DNA of 64,000 bases. It comes from Paraspadella gotoi (taxonomy: Eukaryota > Chaetognatha). A program made the translations under genes and the position numbers. This document shows, piece after piece, positions 25,745 to 36,404 of the stretch (its first letter is position 1; each line of letters opens with the position of its first letter). Where the stretch lies: assembly GCA_051294375.1 (NCBI GenBank), contig CM119263.1:5082740-5146739 (forward strand), read 5' to 3'. The notes beneath the pieces were generated by a model. That model was given only the letters and a program-made list of their open reading frames with translations, had not been told where the DNA came from and ran no database searches.

Positions 25745-26795
25745 CGACGAAGCTGCTCTGTTTCGACGGCGGCGGCAGTCGCGGCGTCATCCAAGTTCAG
25801 ATTCTCTCTGATCTTTTAAAAGCGGCGTCATTCCTGCGACGCCGCCCTCGCCGGTTAACGCCGGTTCTGAAATCTCCGGCGATGAGATGTGCGAAGAATC
25901 GCGCCGAGTTGAGGGCGATGTTGGACGAGGGAGAGACTGACAAGGAAGCCGACAACGACGCCGACAAAGATTCCGACAACGACCCCGACAACGACTCCGA
26001 CTCAGCCTCATCAATCTTCGATATGATCGTCGGAACGTCAACCGGCGCCCTCATCGCTTTCGCTCTCGTGGGCGGCGTCGAAATCAAAGGGCGCCGGTTT
26101 CCCATGCCATGCAACGCCATCCAACGCATGTACGCGCGCGCAATGCCATTGACGTTCTCTCGACCGGCGTCATCCCGATGGCGTCCGTGGGTTTTGCTAG
26201 ATAATGCCGCTCAGCGTCTCCTCGGTTGGCGCCTGACGCCGCTTCCGCTCTCGGGCGTCGACTCAATCAACGCCGCGATGTACCGTAACGCCCTCTTGAG
26301 TGACTTTCCCCGTCGGTGCGTCGCCGGCGCCGTGGCGCTAAAATTGCGCGCCTGTGTGGGTCAGGCCGACGAGCCGACGCTTTTCGACACGGCGTCGGTA
26401 GGCGACGCCGCTTGGCGCGTGGCCGACGTTCTGCGCGCCTGTTGCGACGCGCCGATATTGTTCGAGACGCCGGTTCATCTAGGCGTTGATTCCTACGTCG
26501 ACGGCGCTCTCGGCAGCAACTGTCCGGTCGAAGCGGCGCTGAAGCGGCTGAAGGAAGACGGCGCCGATAATCTCCTCGTGATTTCCATCGCGGCGCCGCC
26601 CGGTTCTATCGCAGAGTCGTCTGATTCCACCATGGCTCCGCCTAACTTCAGTGTCGTCCCGAAATCCGGCGTCGCTCAGATTCGCTTTTGGGTCTCGTGG
26701 ATCCTGAATAGTGTTGTCGACGGCGACGAAGTCTTTCGTCGAGCAAAGGAGAATAACGAGGGAATGTTCTTAAGGCTAAGACCCCATTCGGAGAG
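25745..26795 (+). CDS. Patatin-like phospholipase domain exon (calcium-independent PLA2 / PNPLA type)
   Basis: Lipid acyl hydrolase domain with a Ser-Asp catalytic dyad; family members cleave acyl chains from phospholipids or neutral lipids. Counting the first whole codon (25747) as residue 1, KLLCFDGGGSRG gives the glycine-rich oxyanion loop at 7-13, IVGTSTGA the nucleophile elbow with Ser98, and YVDGALGSNCP the DGA motif with Asp252. All three are intact and in the family order. Between the oxyanion loop and the nucleophile lies an insertion with an Asp-rich low-complexity run (DKEADNDADKDSDNDPDN, about 64-90). There is no signal peptide in the visible part; the N-terminus is in an upstream exon I could not place. 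The exon probably ends at GAGAG|GTGGGT (donor 26796), in phase 2, and joins the TPR exon at 26964. GC content is far higher than the flanks. Domain identity is strong; the exact gene boundary is not. Confidence 0.9.
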
Positions 26796-26963
26796 GTGGG
26801 TTTAATATTCGGTTTGTAGTAAGAATATAATATATAAATATTTTGCCAAGTTCTTCTTGTTACACTTAGGAAAGGAAGTATGTGTTTTAACTCCATAAAG
26901 AATCTCAAAACTAACTTAGTATTTTTATTGTTAGAAAATAAAATACTACAATATGCAAATGAG
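26796..26963 (+). other. Predicted 168 nt intron
   Basis: AT-rich, with stops in all useful frames, between GAG|GTGGGT and ATGAG|TTTGG. That junction keeps frame (...RPHSE-S-LDIRSHPNR...). The acceptor is weak (AAATGAG). The alternative uses TGG|GTTTAA with TTGTTAG at about 26935 and also keeps frame. The choice needs transcript data. Confidence 0.5.
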
Positions 26964-28416
26964 TTTGGATATTCGTTCCCATCCTAACAGAGTCGCCGCC
27001 TTTCCCATCGACACCGTCGACGCCACATCCATGATCTCCGCCATTCGCGACGAGAGTCTTCAAGACGCCCGCTACTTTGAGGACGTCCTCGCCGCCGCAG
27101 CCGTCTTGACGATCCACTCGGGCCAGGCTGCGACCGCAGAGGTTCGAGGCTGCGTCGTTCGACTGGCGACGGCCTTGGCGGAAGCTGGTCGCTCAAAGGA
27201 GGCGGAGGAGGTTGCGGCGGTGGTATTGAAATTTATGGAGGACAGCGACGTCGACGACGACGTCGACGACCGATTCCAACTTCTGCGCATTTTGGGATTT
27301 TGTGCCGCAACCAGAGGACGGAACCGCGAAGCGTTGCGAAAATACGATGTGGCATTGTCAGAAGTCGTTGATGACAGCAATAACAATGACCAATTGCAAG
27401 GAATCGAAAATGAAGCCTCTCTGCTGCAGATTAGGATAGAGAGAGCAGCCTGTCTGCAAAGAAAAGGCCATTTGTCTGAGGCGATGACTGAGTTTAAATC
27501 TTGTCTTCAAATTGTCAATGGTTCAGTGAAGATTACTCAGGAAGAGAGGACACCTTCTCCCCATCAAAGGATCAACGTAGAGAAAGAGACGGAGGCTTGG
27601 TGTCACCAAATGATGGGAGATTGTCTGCGTGAGATGGGGGATCTTGACCAAGCGTTGGACCACACTCGCCGAAGCGTGGAGATCCTTGGAAGGGTCTGTC
27701 GATTTGATCAAGATGCGATGGTTCAGAAGATTTCCTGTAAAAATCTTTGCTGCAAATTTATGATCGATGATGTAGCAGCGAGATGTTCTCCAGCTCAAGC
27801 TGATGGCGAGACTTCAGCGTTTCTTCGCGTCTACATGGATTTAGCGAGTTGCTACAATTCGTTGGCGATGTGCTATTTGGAGATGGCAAAGGAAGGTTCC
27901 TTCTCTGCTTTCTCTGCCACTTCTGACAAAATTTCCACTTCTGACAAAGTTGGCTCTTCTTTAACTTTTGACGCAGTTGCCTTTTCCGACAAAGTTGCCT
28001 CTTCTAATACTTCTGGCAAATTTTTAACTTCTGCCACTTCGGATGAAGTTGCCATTCCCGCCATCGCCTTTGCAATCGACGCACTCTTAACCGCTGGAGC
28101 CATCGTCTTCTCCGTCATCGGATTTGACGCCGATCATCCCGCCCTTTCTTGTCTCTTTAACAACATGGGCGTCGCCATCTTGGATCGAGCGGCAATTTCC
28201 GCCGCCGCCAACTCCGACACCGCCGCCGCCGCTGCCGCCCTTCTCATTGGCCAAAGTCTAACGGCGAATCGTCGCTGGTCCAACGACGAAGTCGACGCCA
28301 CAGTCGCCGTCAATCTGAGGAATTTGGCGCGAGCCGCCACGGGAAGTGGGCGTGTCTACGAGGCGTCGACGCTCAAAAAAATGGCGGAGGCGATAGAGAA
28401 AAGGTTGAGGGGTTAG
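26964..28416 (+). CDS. TPR-rich C-terminal part of the patatin-like phospholipase
   Basis: One open frame of about 483 codons to TAG 28414-28416. Its first residues (LDIRSHPNRVAAFPIDTVD) fit the end of a patatin domain, after which helical repeats follow. TPR-like pairs with the A/G-A pattern are visible at about residues 60-88 (LATALAEAGRSKEAEEVAAV), 103-130 (LGFCAATRGRNREALRKYD), 157-184 (ERAACLQRKGHLSEAMTEF), 211-241 (MMGDCLREMGDLDQALDHTR), 292-310 and 448-477 (LARAATGSGRVYEASTLKK). TPRs are protein-binding scaffolds, so this half probably docks or regulates the lipase. A Ser/Asp/Lys-rich stretch (27905-28060, TSDK repeats) and an Ala run (28197-28240) interrupt the array and look like expanded repeats. 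The gene could also be two adjacent genes if the intron is wrong. Confidence 0.82.
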
Positions 28417-28625
28417 AGGACGCGGGGGTGGGGGAGGTGAAGAAGATGGTGGCGGGTGAAGGAAAGACCGGAAGTGACGTTAAATGTTGGGCGTGGCCGA
28501 AGGTCGATCAGTCTGACTCCACCCTTTTTGCGATTATTACGCCAAACATAGATAATAGTTATCGATTGAATTAATAATATTGGTTAAGTATTGTGGATTG
28601 TAATTTCTTGTCAAATTTCGTTTAA

Positions 28626-28631
28626 ATTAAA
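28626..28631 (+). promoter_or_regulatory. Candidate polyadenylation signal ATTAAA
   Basis: The commonest variant hexamer, 210 nt after the stop codon of the phospholipase-TPR gene. No AATAAA is nearer. Confidence 0.25.
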
Positions 28632-28736
28632 ATTATGAAAACTCAAGTCATGAAACTAAAATTTTCTTTTTCGTTTTATTCTTGCGTCTAAAGACTGAAA
28701 TATCTTTTTTCCTTCTTCTTTCCCTCTGTCTCTCTA

Positions 28737-28737
<1 letters not shown>

Positions 28738-28832
<95 letters not shown>

Positions 28833-28852
28833 TCTCTCTCTCTTTCTCTCTA
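28738..28852. repeat. (TC)n microsatellite
   Basis: Nearly pure TC, then C-rich pyrimidine sequence to about 28940. Confidence 0.97.
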
Positions 28853-28999
28853 TCCCCTCACCCTCCCCATTTCTCTCTCCCCCCATTATTTCTTGCTCTT
28901 CCCCTTTTACCTCCCCCCCCCAATCCCTTCTTCCATCAATTTTCAATGATGGAAAAATCAGTTTCTCATTATCGATGAAAGATTGAGAGCGAGATAGAA

Positions 29000-29148
29000 G
29001 AGAGAGAGAGAGAGAGGGAGGAGGGAGGAGAAAAAAAAGAGAGGTTGAGAGAATGGGATTCAAGAAAAGTAAAAGAAAAGAAAAGAAAAGAAAAGAAAAG
29101 AAAAGAAAAGAAAAGAAAAGAAAAGAAAAGAAAAGAAAAGAAAAGAAA

Positions 29149-29180
<32 letters not shown>

Positions 29181-29260
29181 TATGGGAGGAGAAAAAAAGA
29201 GAGGGGGAGAGAATGAGAGAATGGAAGAAAAGAAAAGAAAAGAGAGAGAGAGAGAGAGAC
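29000..29260. repeat. (AAAAG)n pentanucleotide and GA tracts
   Basis: Sixteen or so perfect AAAAG units at 29073-29152, flanked by GA-rich sequence. 29260-29545 holds one TCACGTGA E-box (29414-29421) and no gene. Confidence 0.95.
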
Positions 29261-29546
29261 GCTTTGAATAATTGTGTTTTAAGGTTATGTGGGCGTAGGG
29301 TAACAATGAGTAGGAGATAAAAGAAGAAAAAAGGGGAAAAATGAGTCAGAAAATTAATAAAAAAAGAAAAGAAAAGGAAAGAAAATAAATTAAATGGAAT
29401 CGCTTTTTACTGATCACGTGATGAACTGAGAGTCACTCATTCATTGAACCTTATTGTCTTAATTGACTTAACCTGATTCATTTTTGTATCCTGAGCCACA
29501 CCGATCCATCGGAACCGAAATGAAGTCTTAATAACTCACTCAGGTG

Positions 29547-29665
<119 letters not shown>

Positions 29666-30030
29666 TGACGAAAGGTCGTCAAAAATAGTCCGTTGGTCAA
29701 AGATGAACGAACTCCTTTCGCTGTGAAAAAAATGGAGGAGAAAAAAAAAGGTAAAATAAATGTAATCATGTCAGCATCTGTCCGTTTGTTAATCTAAATT
29801 TAATCATCATTATACAAAACTTTCTGTAAGTTGACGCCTCGAACGCGCGATCCATGAAGCACAACCATGTAATAATCGTGTTATATGTACGTAGAAGTAA
29901 GTTTGTTTATGTTTGTATATCTCCTTCTCCTTCGCTTTCATAACACTCTACCCTTTGCCTCCTCCTCCTCCTCCTCCTCCTTTTTCCACCTCAAGCCGCT
30001 GGTAAATGTGTCCATTTGAACGAGTTGCAA

Positions 30031-30031
<1 letters not shown>

Positions 30032-30106
<75 letters not shown>

Positions 30107-30130
30107 GAGAGAGAGAGAGAGAGAGAGTTG
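30032..30130. repeat. (GA)n microsatellite
   Basis: GA run with two AGG-type breaks. Confidence 0.95.
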
Positions 30131-30224
30131 AAAGACAGGTGGAAGTGAAGGCAGAGAGTAAAGAAAAGAAAAGAAAGGAGCGCGAGGAAAGAAAGACAAG
30201 GGGAGTGATGGTTAACTGATGGTG

Positions 30225-30352
30225 CTGGATTGGGTGAAGGAGACTGGGTGGAGGAGCGACGGGTGGAGGAGAGACGGGGTGGAAGAGCGACGGGGTGGAG
30301 GGGACGGGGTGGAAGAGCGACGGGGTGGAGGAGCGACGGGGTGGGAGGCGGA
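30225..30352. repeat. G-rich minisatellite, about 18 bp unit
   Basis: Seven units of GGAGCGACGGGGTGGAAG, strongly G-skewed with repeated GGGG runs. Confidence 0.88.
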
Positions 30353-30411
30353 GCGATTCCCTTTGTCCCCTGTTGAGCTTTAGTTTCAGGTGATTGAGAT
30401 TCCGCCGACTC

Positions 30412-30413
<2 letters not shown>

Positions 30414-30465
<52 letters not shown>

Positions 30466-30490
30466 GCTCTCTCTCTCTCTCTCTCCCTCG
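30414..30490. repeat. (TC)n microsatellite
   Basis: TC run with TTCTCGC interruption, ending in CTCGTCAG. Confidence 0.95.
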
Positions 30491-30529
30491 CTCGTCAGCC
30501 AGAGAGTTTGGAATTTCTCGCCAGTCTAT

Positions 30530-30544
30530 GATTGGCTGCCAATC
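30530..30544. promoter_or_regulatory. Back-to-back CCAAT boxes, palindrome GATTGGCTGCCAATC
   Basis: A perfect 15 nt palindrome holding one CCAAT on each strand three bases apart, followed by a CGTCGTCGTCG run. Promoter-like, target gene unknown. Confidence 0.3.
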
Positions 30545-30707
30545 ATCCACGGCGTGGCCGTCGTCGTCGTTCGTCGTCGTGCGTCGTCGTCATTGTCTCG
30601 TCGTTTAGATATTATTTTTTTTGTTCTGGAATTTCATTATTAGTCTCCCAAAGTGCTCATTCTATTTTTTTTTTAATTTTGCTGTTCACTTTTTTATGAT
30701 ATGTATC

Positions 30708-30759
30708 TCTCTCTCTCTCTTCTTTATCCCTTTTCTCTCTCTCTCTCTACTCTATCTCT

Positions 30760-30815
<56 letters not shown>

Positions 30816-31035
30816 ACGACCCACGTCATTTTACCTTCGGCTAATTCCTATGGAAAAAAATTCCCCTCTTAATTTTTCTTTATCCCTCTCTCTGACTTTT
30901 CTTTTCTTCTCTCTTCGTCCTCTCTCTCTCTCTCTCTCTTCCTCTCTCTCGTCTCTTCTCTCTCTCTTTTGGTTGTTTCTTCCACCACGAGTTGGCGGAG
31001 GAAAATTTATAAAGTCAGCTTTTTCTTCTCTTTTT

Positions 31036-31106
<71 letters not shown>

Positions 31107-31108
31107 AA
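30708..31108. repeat. Interrupted (TC)n tracts
   Basis: Several TC blocks (30708-30720, 30735-30812, 30920-30965, 31035-31108) separated by short unique sequence without a gene. Confidence 0.92.
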
Positions 31109-31156
31109 ATGCCATCTTTTCTTCCGATTCGTTCCTCCTTCGCAGTGCTTTATCAG

Positions 31157-31375
31157 TTTCATCATCATCATCATCTTTATCCCCATTATTGTTACCATTT
31201 TTATTTTTATCATTATCATCTTTGTCATAATTATGTTTATCATTATCATTATTGTCATTATCATATTTTTTTATCATAATCATTGGCATCATTCTCTGTA
31301 TATTTAGCATTATCATTTTTATCACGATATCTTTATCAGTGTCATCTATGTCATTATCATTATCACTAAACTTAT
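31157..31375. repeat. Cryptically simple ATC/ATT tract
   Basis: About 70 triplets of ATC, ATT, GTC and TTT in loose register, without a stable unit. Confidence 0.8.
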
Positions 31376-31617
31376 TTATTTCTGCAAATTTCCAACGACG
31401 TTCGGGAACGTTTCTTTTCCTCTCGCTCTCACTCTCTCTCTCTCGCTGACTCTCTCTCTCTCACTCTATCCTACCATCAATTTTATTAGCATAAAAATGT
31501 GTTGGTCGCCTGTGGAGACCGAAGCGAGAGAGGGGGGGGCGTAAAAGTATAAGCGGTCGTTCCTGTCGCGCTGACTTGTTAAGGGACAGAGTTGTGGTCA
31601 TCATTGGAAAAAGAATG

Positions 31618-31620
<3 letters not shown>

Positions 31621-31660
<40 letters not shown>

Positions 31661-31757
31661 TCTCTCTCTCTCTCTCTCTCTCTCATCTCTGATCCTTCGC
31701 CTTCGAACCGATTTGAATAAAAGCGTAAACAACGACGCGGGGAGAGAGAGAGAGAGT

Positions 31758-31809
<52 letters not shown>

Positions 31810-31830
31810 AGAGAGAGAGAGAGGAGACTT
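31621..31830. repeat. (TC)n then (GA)n
   Basis: TC 31621-31686 and GA 31740-31830 lie 55 nt apart and are complementary, so they form a potential giant hairpin. Confidence 0.95.
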
Positions 31831-31897
31831 GGACGACAAAAAGAATATCATTAAGGGAAACATCATTATGCCCGAGCGGTCGGTCTACCAGCGGCAG

Positions 31898-31985
31898 CAC
31901 CGACGACGACGGCGGCGGCGGGCCGCGGCGGGCGGGCGGCGCGGCGGCGGCGGCGGCCGCGGCGCGGCGGCGGCGGGGGGGGAGA
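31898..31985. repeat. (CGG)n-like GC block
   Basis: GGCGGCGGCGGGCCGCGGCG and similar, nearly all G and C, abruptly bordered by AT-balanced DNA. Composition matches the larger island at 32626-33345. 32000-32220 shows no gene. Confidence 0.85.
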
Positions 31986-32221
31986 GTTAACTTGAGCGTT
32001 ATTCCCTGCAGTTAACTTTCTTTCTAAGCGGAAACGGTGAGCGGGGGTTTTGGGAAAAGTGACGCAAAATTGCGTTTTGTTGAAATAATTTGCATAACAC
32101 GATAAAATTGCAACTGAAGGAACTCAGTCTTTGACAAACGAAACCAAGAAACGTTTTCTTAAAGTTTGAAAATAGAAATAACAATGGATCTGTCTCTCAA
32201 TCTCTCATCTCCTCTTTTCTT

Positions 32222-32614
<393 letters not shown>

Positions 32615-32625
32615 CTTGTCTCTGC

Positions 32626-33345
32626 TCTCGGGGGGCTCGGGTGGCTGCTGCGGGGGGGGGGGGGGGCCCGGCGGCGGCGGCGGGTGCGGGGTGCCGCGGG
32701 AGCGGTGGGGCGCGCGCGGCGGGCGCCCTGGCGGGGGCGGGGGGCGGGGCGGGAGGCTCGGGGCCGTCGCTTCTGCTCCGTGCTCGGGCGAGTCGCGTCG
32801 GTGGCTCTGCGTCTCGGCGGCGTCGGGGCGCGTCGCGGGCGGGCGGGGGCGGTCGGGGGGGCTCGTCTCTCGGGTCCCGGGCGGGGGCCCGCGTGCGGGG
32901 GGCGAGGCTGGGGGCGGGCGCGGCGCGCGGGGTGCCGGGGGGCGGCGAGCCTCCAGGCCGCCGCGGGGCGCTTTTTTGTGTTGGGGTGCGCGGCGGACAG
33001 GGCGTGGAGGTTTAGGGTTGGTGTGAGACCGGGGAGACGGTGCGGGTCGCAGGGGGCGAGAGGGACGAGGAGGCAGGGAGATCTCTACCAGGTGAGCGTG
33101 GGGGCGGGCCTCGCGGCGCGGTCGAGGTTAGCGGGGGTGGGGCGGCCGCAGGGGTCAGGTGGGCAGGGCAGTGGGCCGAGTTTTTCGTCGGTGGCTGGGG
33201 TCGCGGCGGCGCGGCGGGGGGGGCGGGCGGGGGCTGGGCGGTGGGCGTGGGGGCGGGCGGGTGGCGGCGGGGGCTCCGGGGGGGGGCTCTCTCGTCGGCG
33301 TGCCGGGTCGCGGGCCGCGGAGGGCGGTCTCTCCTGCTCATCTCT
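32626..33345. other. GC-rich, G-skewed island embedded in a (TC)n tract
   Basis: About 720 nt of roughly 80 percent G+C, with G far above C on the plus strand and a run of 14 or more G at about 32655. TC tracts lie on both sides. All frames are open or nearly so because stop codons are rare at this composition; no protein motif is visible. It could be a real G-quadruplex/R-loop-prone segment or an artefact. Confidence 0.8.
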
Positions 33346-33347
33346 CA

Positions 33348-33460
33348 TTCTCATCCTCTTCTCTCTCTCTCTCATCTCTCTCTCTCTCTTTCTTTCTCTC
33401 ATCTCCCTCCCCCCCCACTTTCTCTCTCTATTTCGCTCTCTCCCTTTCTCTCTCCTTTCC
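33348..33460. repeat. Pyrimidine tract, TC-rich
   Basis: Right-hand continuation of the TC tract interrupted by the GC island. 33475-33650 shows no gene. Confidence 0.85.
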
Positions 33461-33654
33461 TTTCTATGGGTAAACATTGAAATTGTAAACCAGATACATA
33501 CATACATGGTAATTTTATTGTTACTCTCTCTCTCTCTTTCTCTCTCATGCTTTATTTGCTTTTTTCGCTTTGTCTCGTTTCCGATGGAGAACAGATTTTT
33601 AGCTTTTTATTTGTTCAGCGACGATAAATCTCAATTGTCCGTCACTGAAAAAAA

Positions 33655-33757
33655 AGACTGTCGCTGCACCTGTCGCTACACCTAATGTTGCATCTGTCGC
33701 TGCATCTGTCGCTGCACCTAATATTGCACCTAATGTCGCATCTGCACCTGCACATGC
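33655..33757. repeat. 12 bp minisatellite GTCGCTGCACCT
   Basis: Eight to nine units with variants GTTGCATCT and ATTGCACCT. Confidence 0.85.
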
Positions 33758-33769
33758 TTTAGCCATTTA

Positions 33770-34180
33770 CCTTTTTTGCCATTTTTCACTTTTACCATAT
33801 CCCTCTTTACCATTTCCCTCTATATCTCTCTTTTACCATTTCCCGCCATTTCTTGCTTTTACCACCTCCCGCCTTTTCTCTCTTTTACCATCTCCCGCCT
33901 TTTCTCTCTTTTACCATCTCCCACCATTTCTTTCTTTTTTTTCCATTCCCCACCCAATTTCTTTCTTTACCATCTCCGCCATTTCTCTCTTTACGATCTC
34001 CCGTCATTTCTCTCTTTTACCATTTCCAGCCATTTCTTGCTTTTATCATCTCCCCCATTTCTTGCTTTTACCATTCCCGCCATTTCCCGTCATTTCTTGC
34101 TTTTACCATCTCCCGCCATTTCTAGCTTTTACCATCTCCCGCCTTTTCTCTCTTTTACCATTTCCCACTTTGCCATTTGC
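33770..34180. repeat. Minisatellite TTTTACCATCTCCCGCCATT, about 27 bp unit
   Basis: About 13 to 15 imperfect units of TTTTACCATCTCCCGCCATT plus TCTCTC or TCTTGC. 34250-34680 is T-rich pyrimidine sequence, and 34680-34960 is AT-rich; neither holds a gene. Confidence 0.88.
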
Positions 34181-35007
34181 CGGTTTCGTCACTCGGACGC
34201 CAAATGAACTTTGACCTTGAATCTCGGATTCCATTCGATTTCGTCTCCTTTTTCCTTTTTTCTTTCCTTTTTTCTTTCCTTTTTTCTTTCGTTTATTATC
34301 TCCTTCCTCCACTTAGTAGTCTCCTTTCTTTCTTTAATCTTTTCCTCGTTTTTTTCCCCTTTTTTTCTTCTTCCTCCTCTTTCTCTTTTTTTTTTTACTT
34401 AAACTATGATTTATTCTTTCTTTCGTTTTCTTATCTCCTTTTTTTTTTTCCTTTTCTTTTCCTTTTTTTCCTTTTTAATTTTTTTGTTCCTTTTTTTTGC
34501 TTTTTTTGTCTCTATCTCATTCTTTCTTCAAGTTTTCTCCAATATTTTTTTTATATTTCCTATTCAATGCGCTTTTTCTTATTTATCTGTTTTTTATTAA
34601 ACCGTATCAGTCTATTTGATAAATTTAAGTTGTTTTACAACTCATTTAAATTAACCAAGCGAATTTTCCGTAAATGAGCTTTGCTTTCGATTCGATTAAT
34701 CTGGATTTTAAGAGAAATTTTTTGCGTTATTTTATATATGAGTAATAATATTATAATTCAAAGATTTTTTGTCATTTATCTAACAAAAATAAAAATGAAT
34801 AGTTACGGTCTTTGATTTTAATTTAATCATTTCATTTTTTTAATCAAAAGGGGTTTTTTTAGTTAATTTTATATCTTTATTCCAACGTTGAAAACTTTAT
34901 CAACTTTCCGATTCCTAAAGTTGTTAATTCATTAATTGGACCATTACCTCGACCATTATTTAGACCATTACTCCTACCATTACTCCCACCATTAGCTTAG
35001 TACTCAC

Positions 35008-35109
35008 TTGTCCACCAACGGCGGCTGCCAGGTAATTGGTGTAGATGAATGGGTAGACGAGGGAGGAGTCGGCGGTCTCGGACCCCAGGTACATTGTCGC
35101 CGTTGTCAT
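35008..35109 (-). CDS. Putative first coding exon, unknown protein (minus strand)
   Basis: On the minus strand an ATG at 35109 opens 34 codons that run in phase 0 into CAA|GTGAGTA, an excellent donor (plus-strand TACTCAC at 35001-35007). The peptide starts MTTATMYLGSETADSSLVYP and ends YTNYLAAAVGGQ, with normal protein composition and no repeat character. A second in-frame ATG lies at 35094. Immediately upstream on that strand is an array of eight CCAAT boxes, so a promoter lies where a first exon would need it. Exon 2 should lie below 35001, but that DNA is repeats as far as about 33.5 kb and I could not place it. I do not recognise the family. Confidence 0.48.
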
Positions 35110-35124
35110 TAGCCCTTTCCTCTG

Positions 35125-35466
35125 ATTGGCTGACACCCGCTGTTCGACGAACGCTCGCTGATTGGCTGACAACGGCTGATCGACGCTCGCTCGCTGATTG
35201 TGTGACACTCGCTGATCGACTCACGCTCGCTGATTGGCTGACAAGCGCTGATCGACGCCGGCTCGCTGACGGCTGACACCCGCTGATTGGTTGATGTCTG
35301 CCGATTATTGGCTGAAAAGCGCTGATTAACTGCAAGGTCGCGATTAAAATTTTCCGCGCGCTGATTGGTCGTGATGATAAAAAAAAGGGGGCAAAGACGC
35401 CTTGTGATTGGTCGCGTGTTTGTGATGAATCGATGGGTGATTATTTATGATTCGTCCTGTGATTGG
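35125..35466 (-). promoter_or_regulatory. Array of eight CCAAT boxes, promoter of the exon at 35008-35109
   Basis: ATTGG on the plus strand (CCAAT on the minus strand) occurs at 35125, 35161, 35233, 35286, 35307, 35364, 35407 and 35462, all in one orientation. Most sit in a tandem unit resembling CGCTGATTGGCTGACA, with diverged units reading CTGATCGAC. CCAAT is the NF-Y site. The array points toward the minus-strand first exon. The array may have grown by tandem duplication of one site. Confidence 0.55.
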
Positions 35467-35519
35467 CTGGGAGATTTTAGGTGGTAAGTGGGGGAGGAAA
35501 GTTTAGGCTCGGGATGGCG

Positions 35520-36100
35520 TTGGGGATAGAGAGTTAGAAAGAGATAGATAGAGAGAGGGGGGGAAAGAGAGAAAAATTGAGAAAGAGAGAGAGAGAGAGA
35601 GAGTGAAAGTTATACGAAAGAGAAGATATCGACGTTGACGAAGTTAATTTTACATCCAGTAACAAAAATTCACTGAGTTTTGTTTTCCCTTTTTCCTTTT
35701 ACTGTTTTTTTTTTTATTTGTTTTTTTTTATTTTTGTTAAATATTTTTACGATAAAATGTTACCAGGATCGAGACTGAAGGGCGAACTTTAACGATGAAG
35801 ATTCGGAAAAAACGAGAAGGAATTTTGTAAAATTGTTTTGTTGTCTTTTTTTTTCGGTATAAAGCGCCAAATTGAAATTAGAGTTTTTGTATGTAAATAT
35901 ATATTTTTTTAAAAAACAAGATGTAAAAAAAAACGAAAAACTTTTCGCTCGTTGCTGCTTTTAATTATCCGGCGATTTATTATTTGTTATTTAATTTTTT
36001 TATTTTCATTGGCGATTTTTTTTTAATATCGATCGCGATGGTCGGCGAAATTTAGCCAAATGTCGTTTACGGATTTAAAACTCCTGAAAACCTGAAAAGA
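35520..36100. other. Mixed AT-rich DNA with a short GA tract
   Basis: GA-rich at 35530-35605, then AT/T-rich. No gene seen. Confidence 0.45.
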
Positions 36101-36130
36101 AATAGAATGAAGGTATTAGTGTAAATGAAG

Positions 36131-36142
36131 TGAGAGAGACAG

Positions 36143-36192
<50 letters not shown>

Positions 36193-36193
36193 T

Positions 36194-36226
<33 letters not shown>

Positions 36227-36293
36227 ATTTTCGCAAAGAAAAATCGGAGATACAAAAATTAATAAATAAAAGAGAAATAATTTCGTTCGTGAA

Positions 36294-36353
<60 letters not shown>
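36131..36353. repeat. Two (GA)n tracts
   Basis: GA 36131-36230 and 36295-36353. Both are followed by AAATAATTTCGTTCGTGA-like sequence (36275 and 36354), a short local duplication. Confidence 0.93.
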
Positions 36354-36358
<5 letters not shown>

Positions 36359-36404
36359 ATTCGTTCGTGACTTTGAGGTTTTTTTTTATCGCGGGATTTT
36401 CTTT

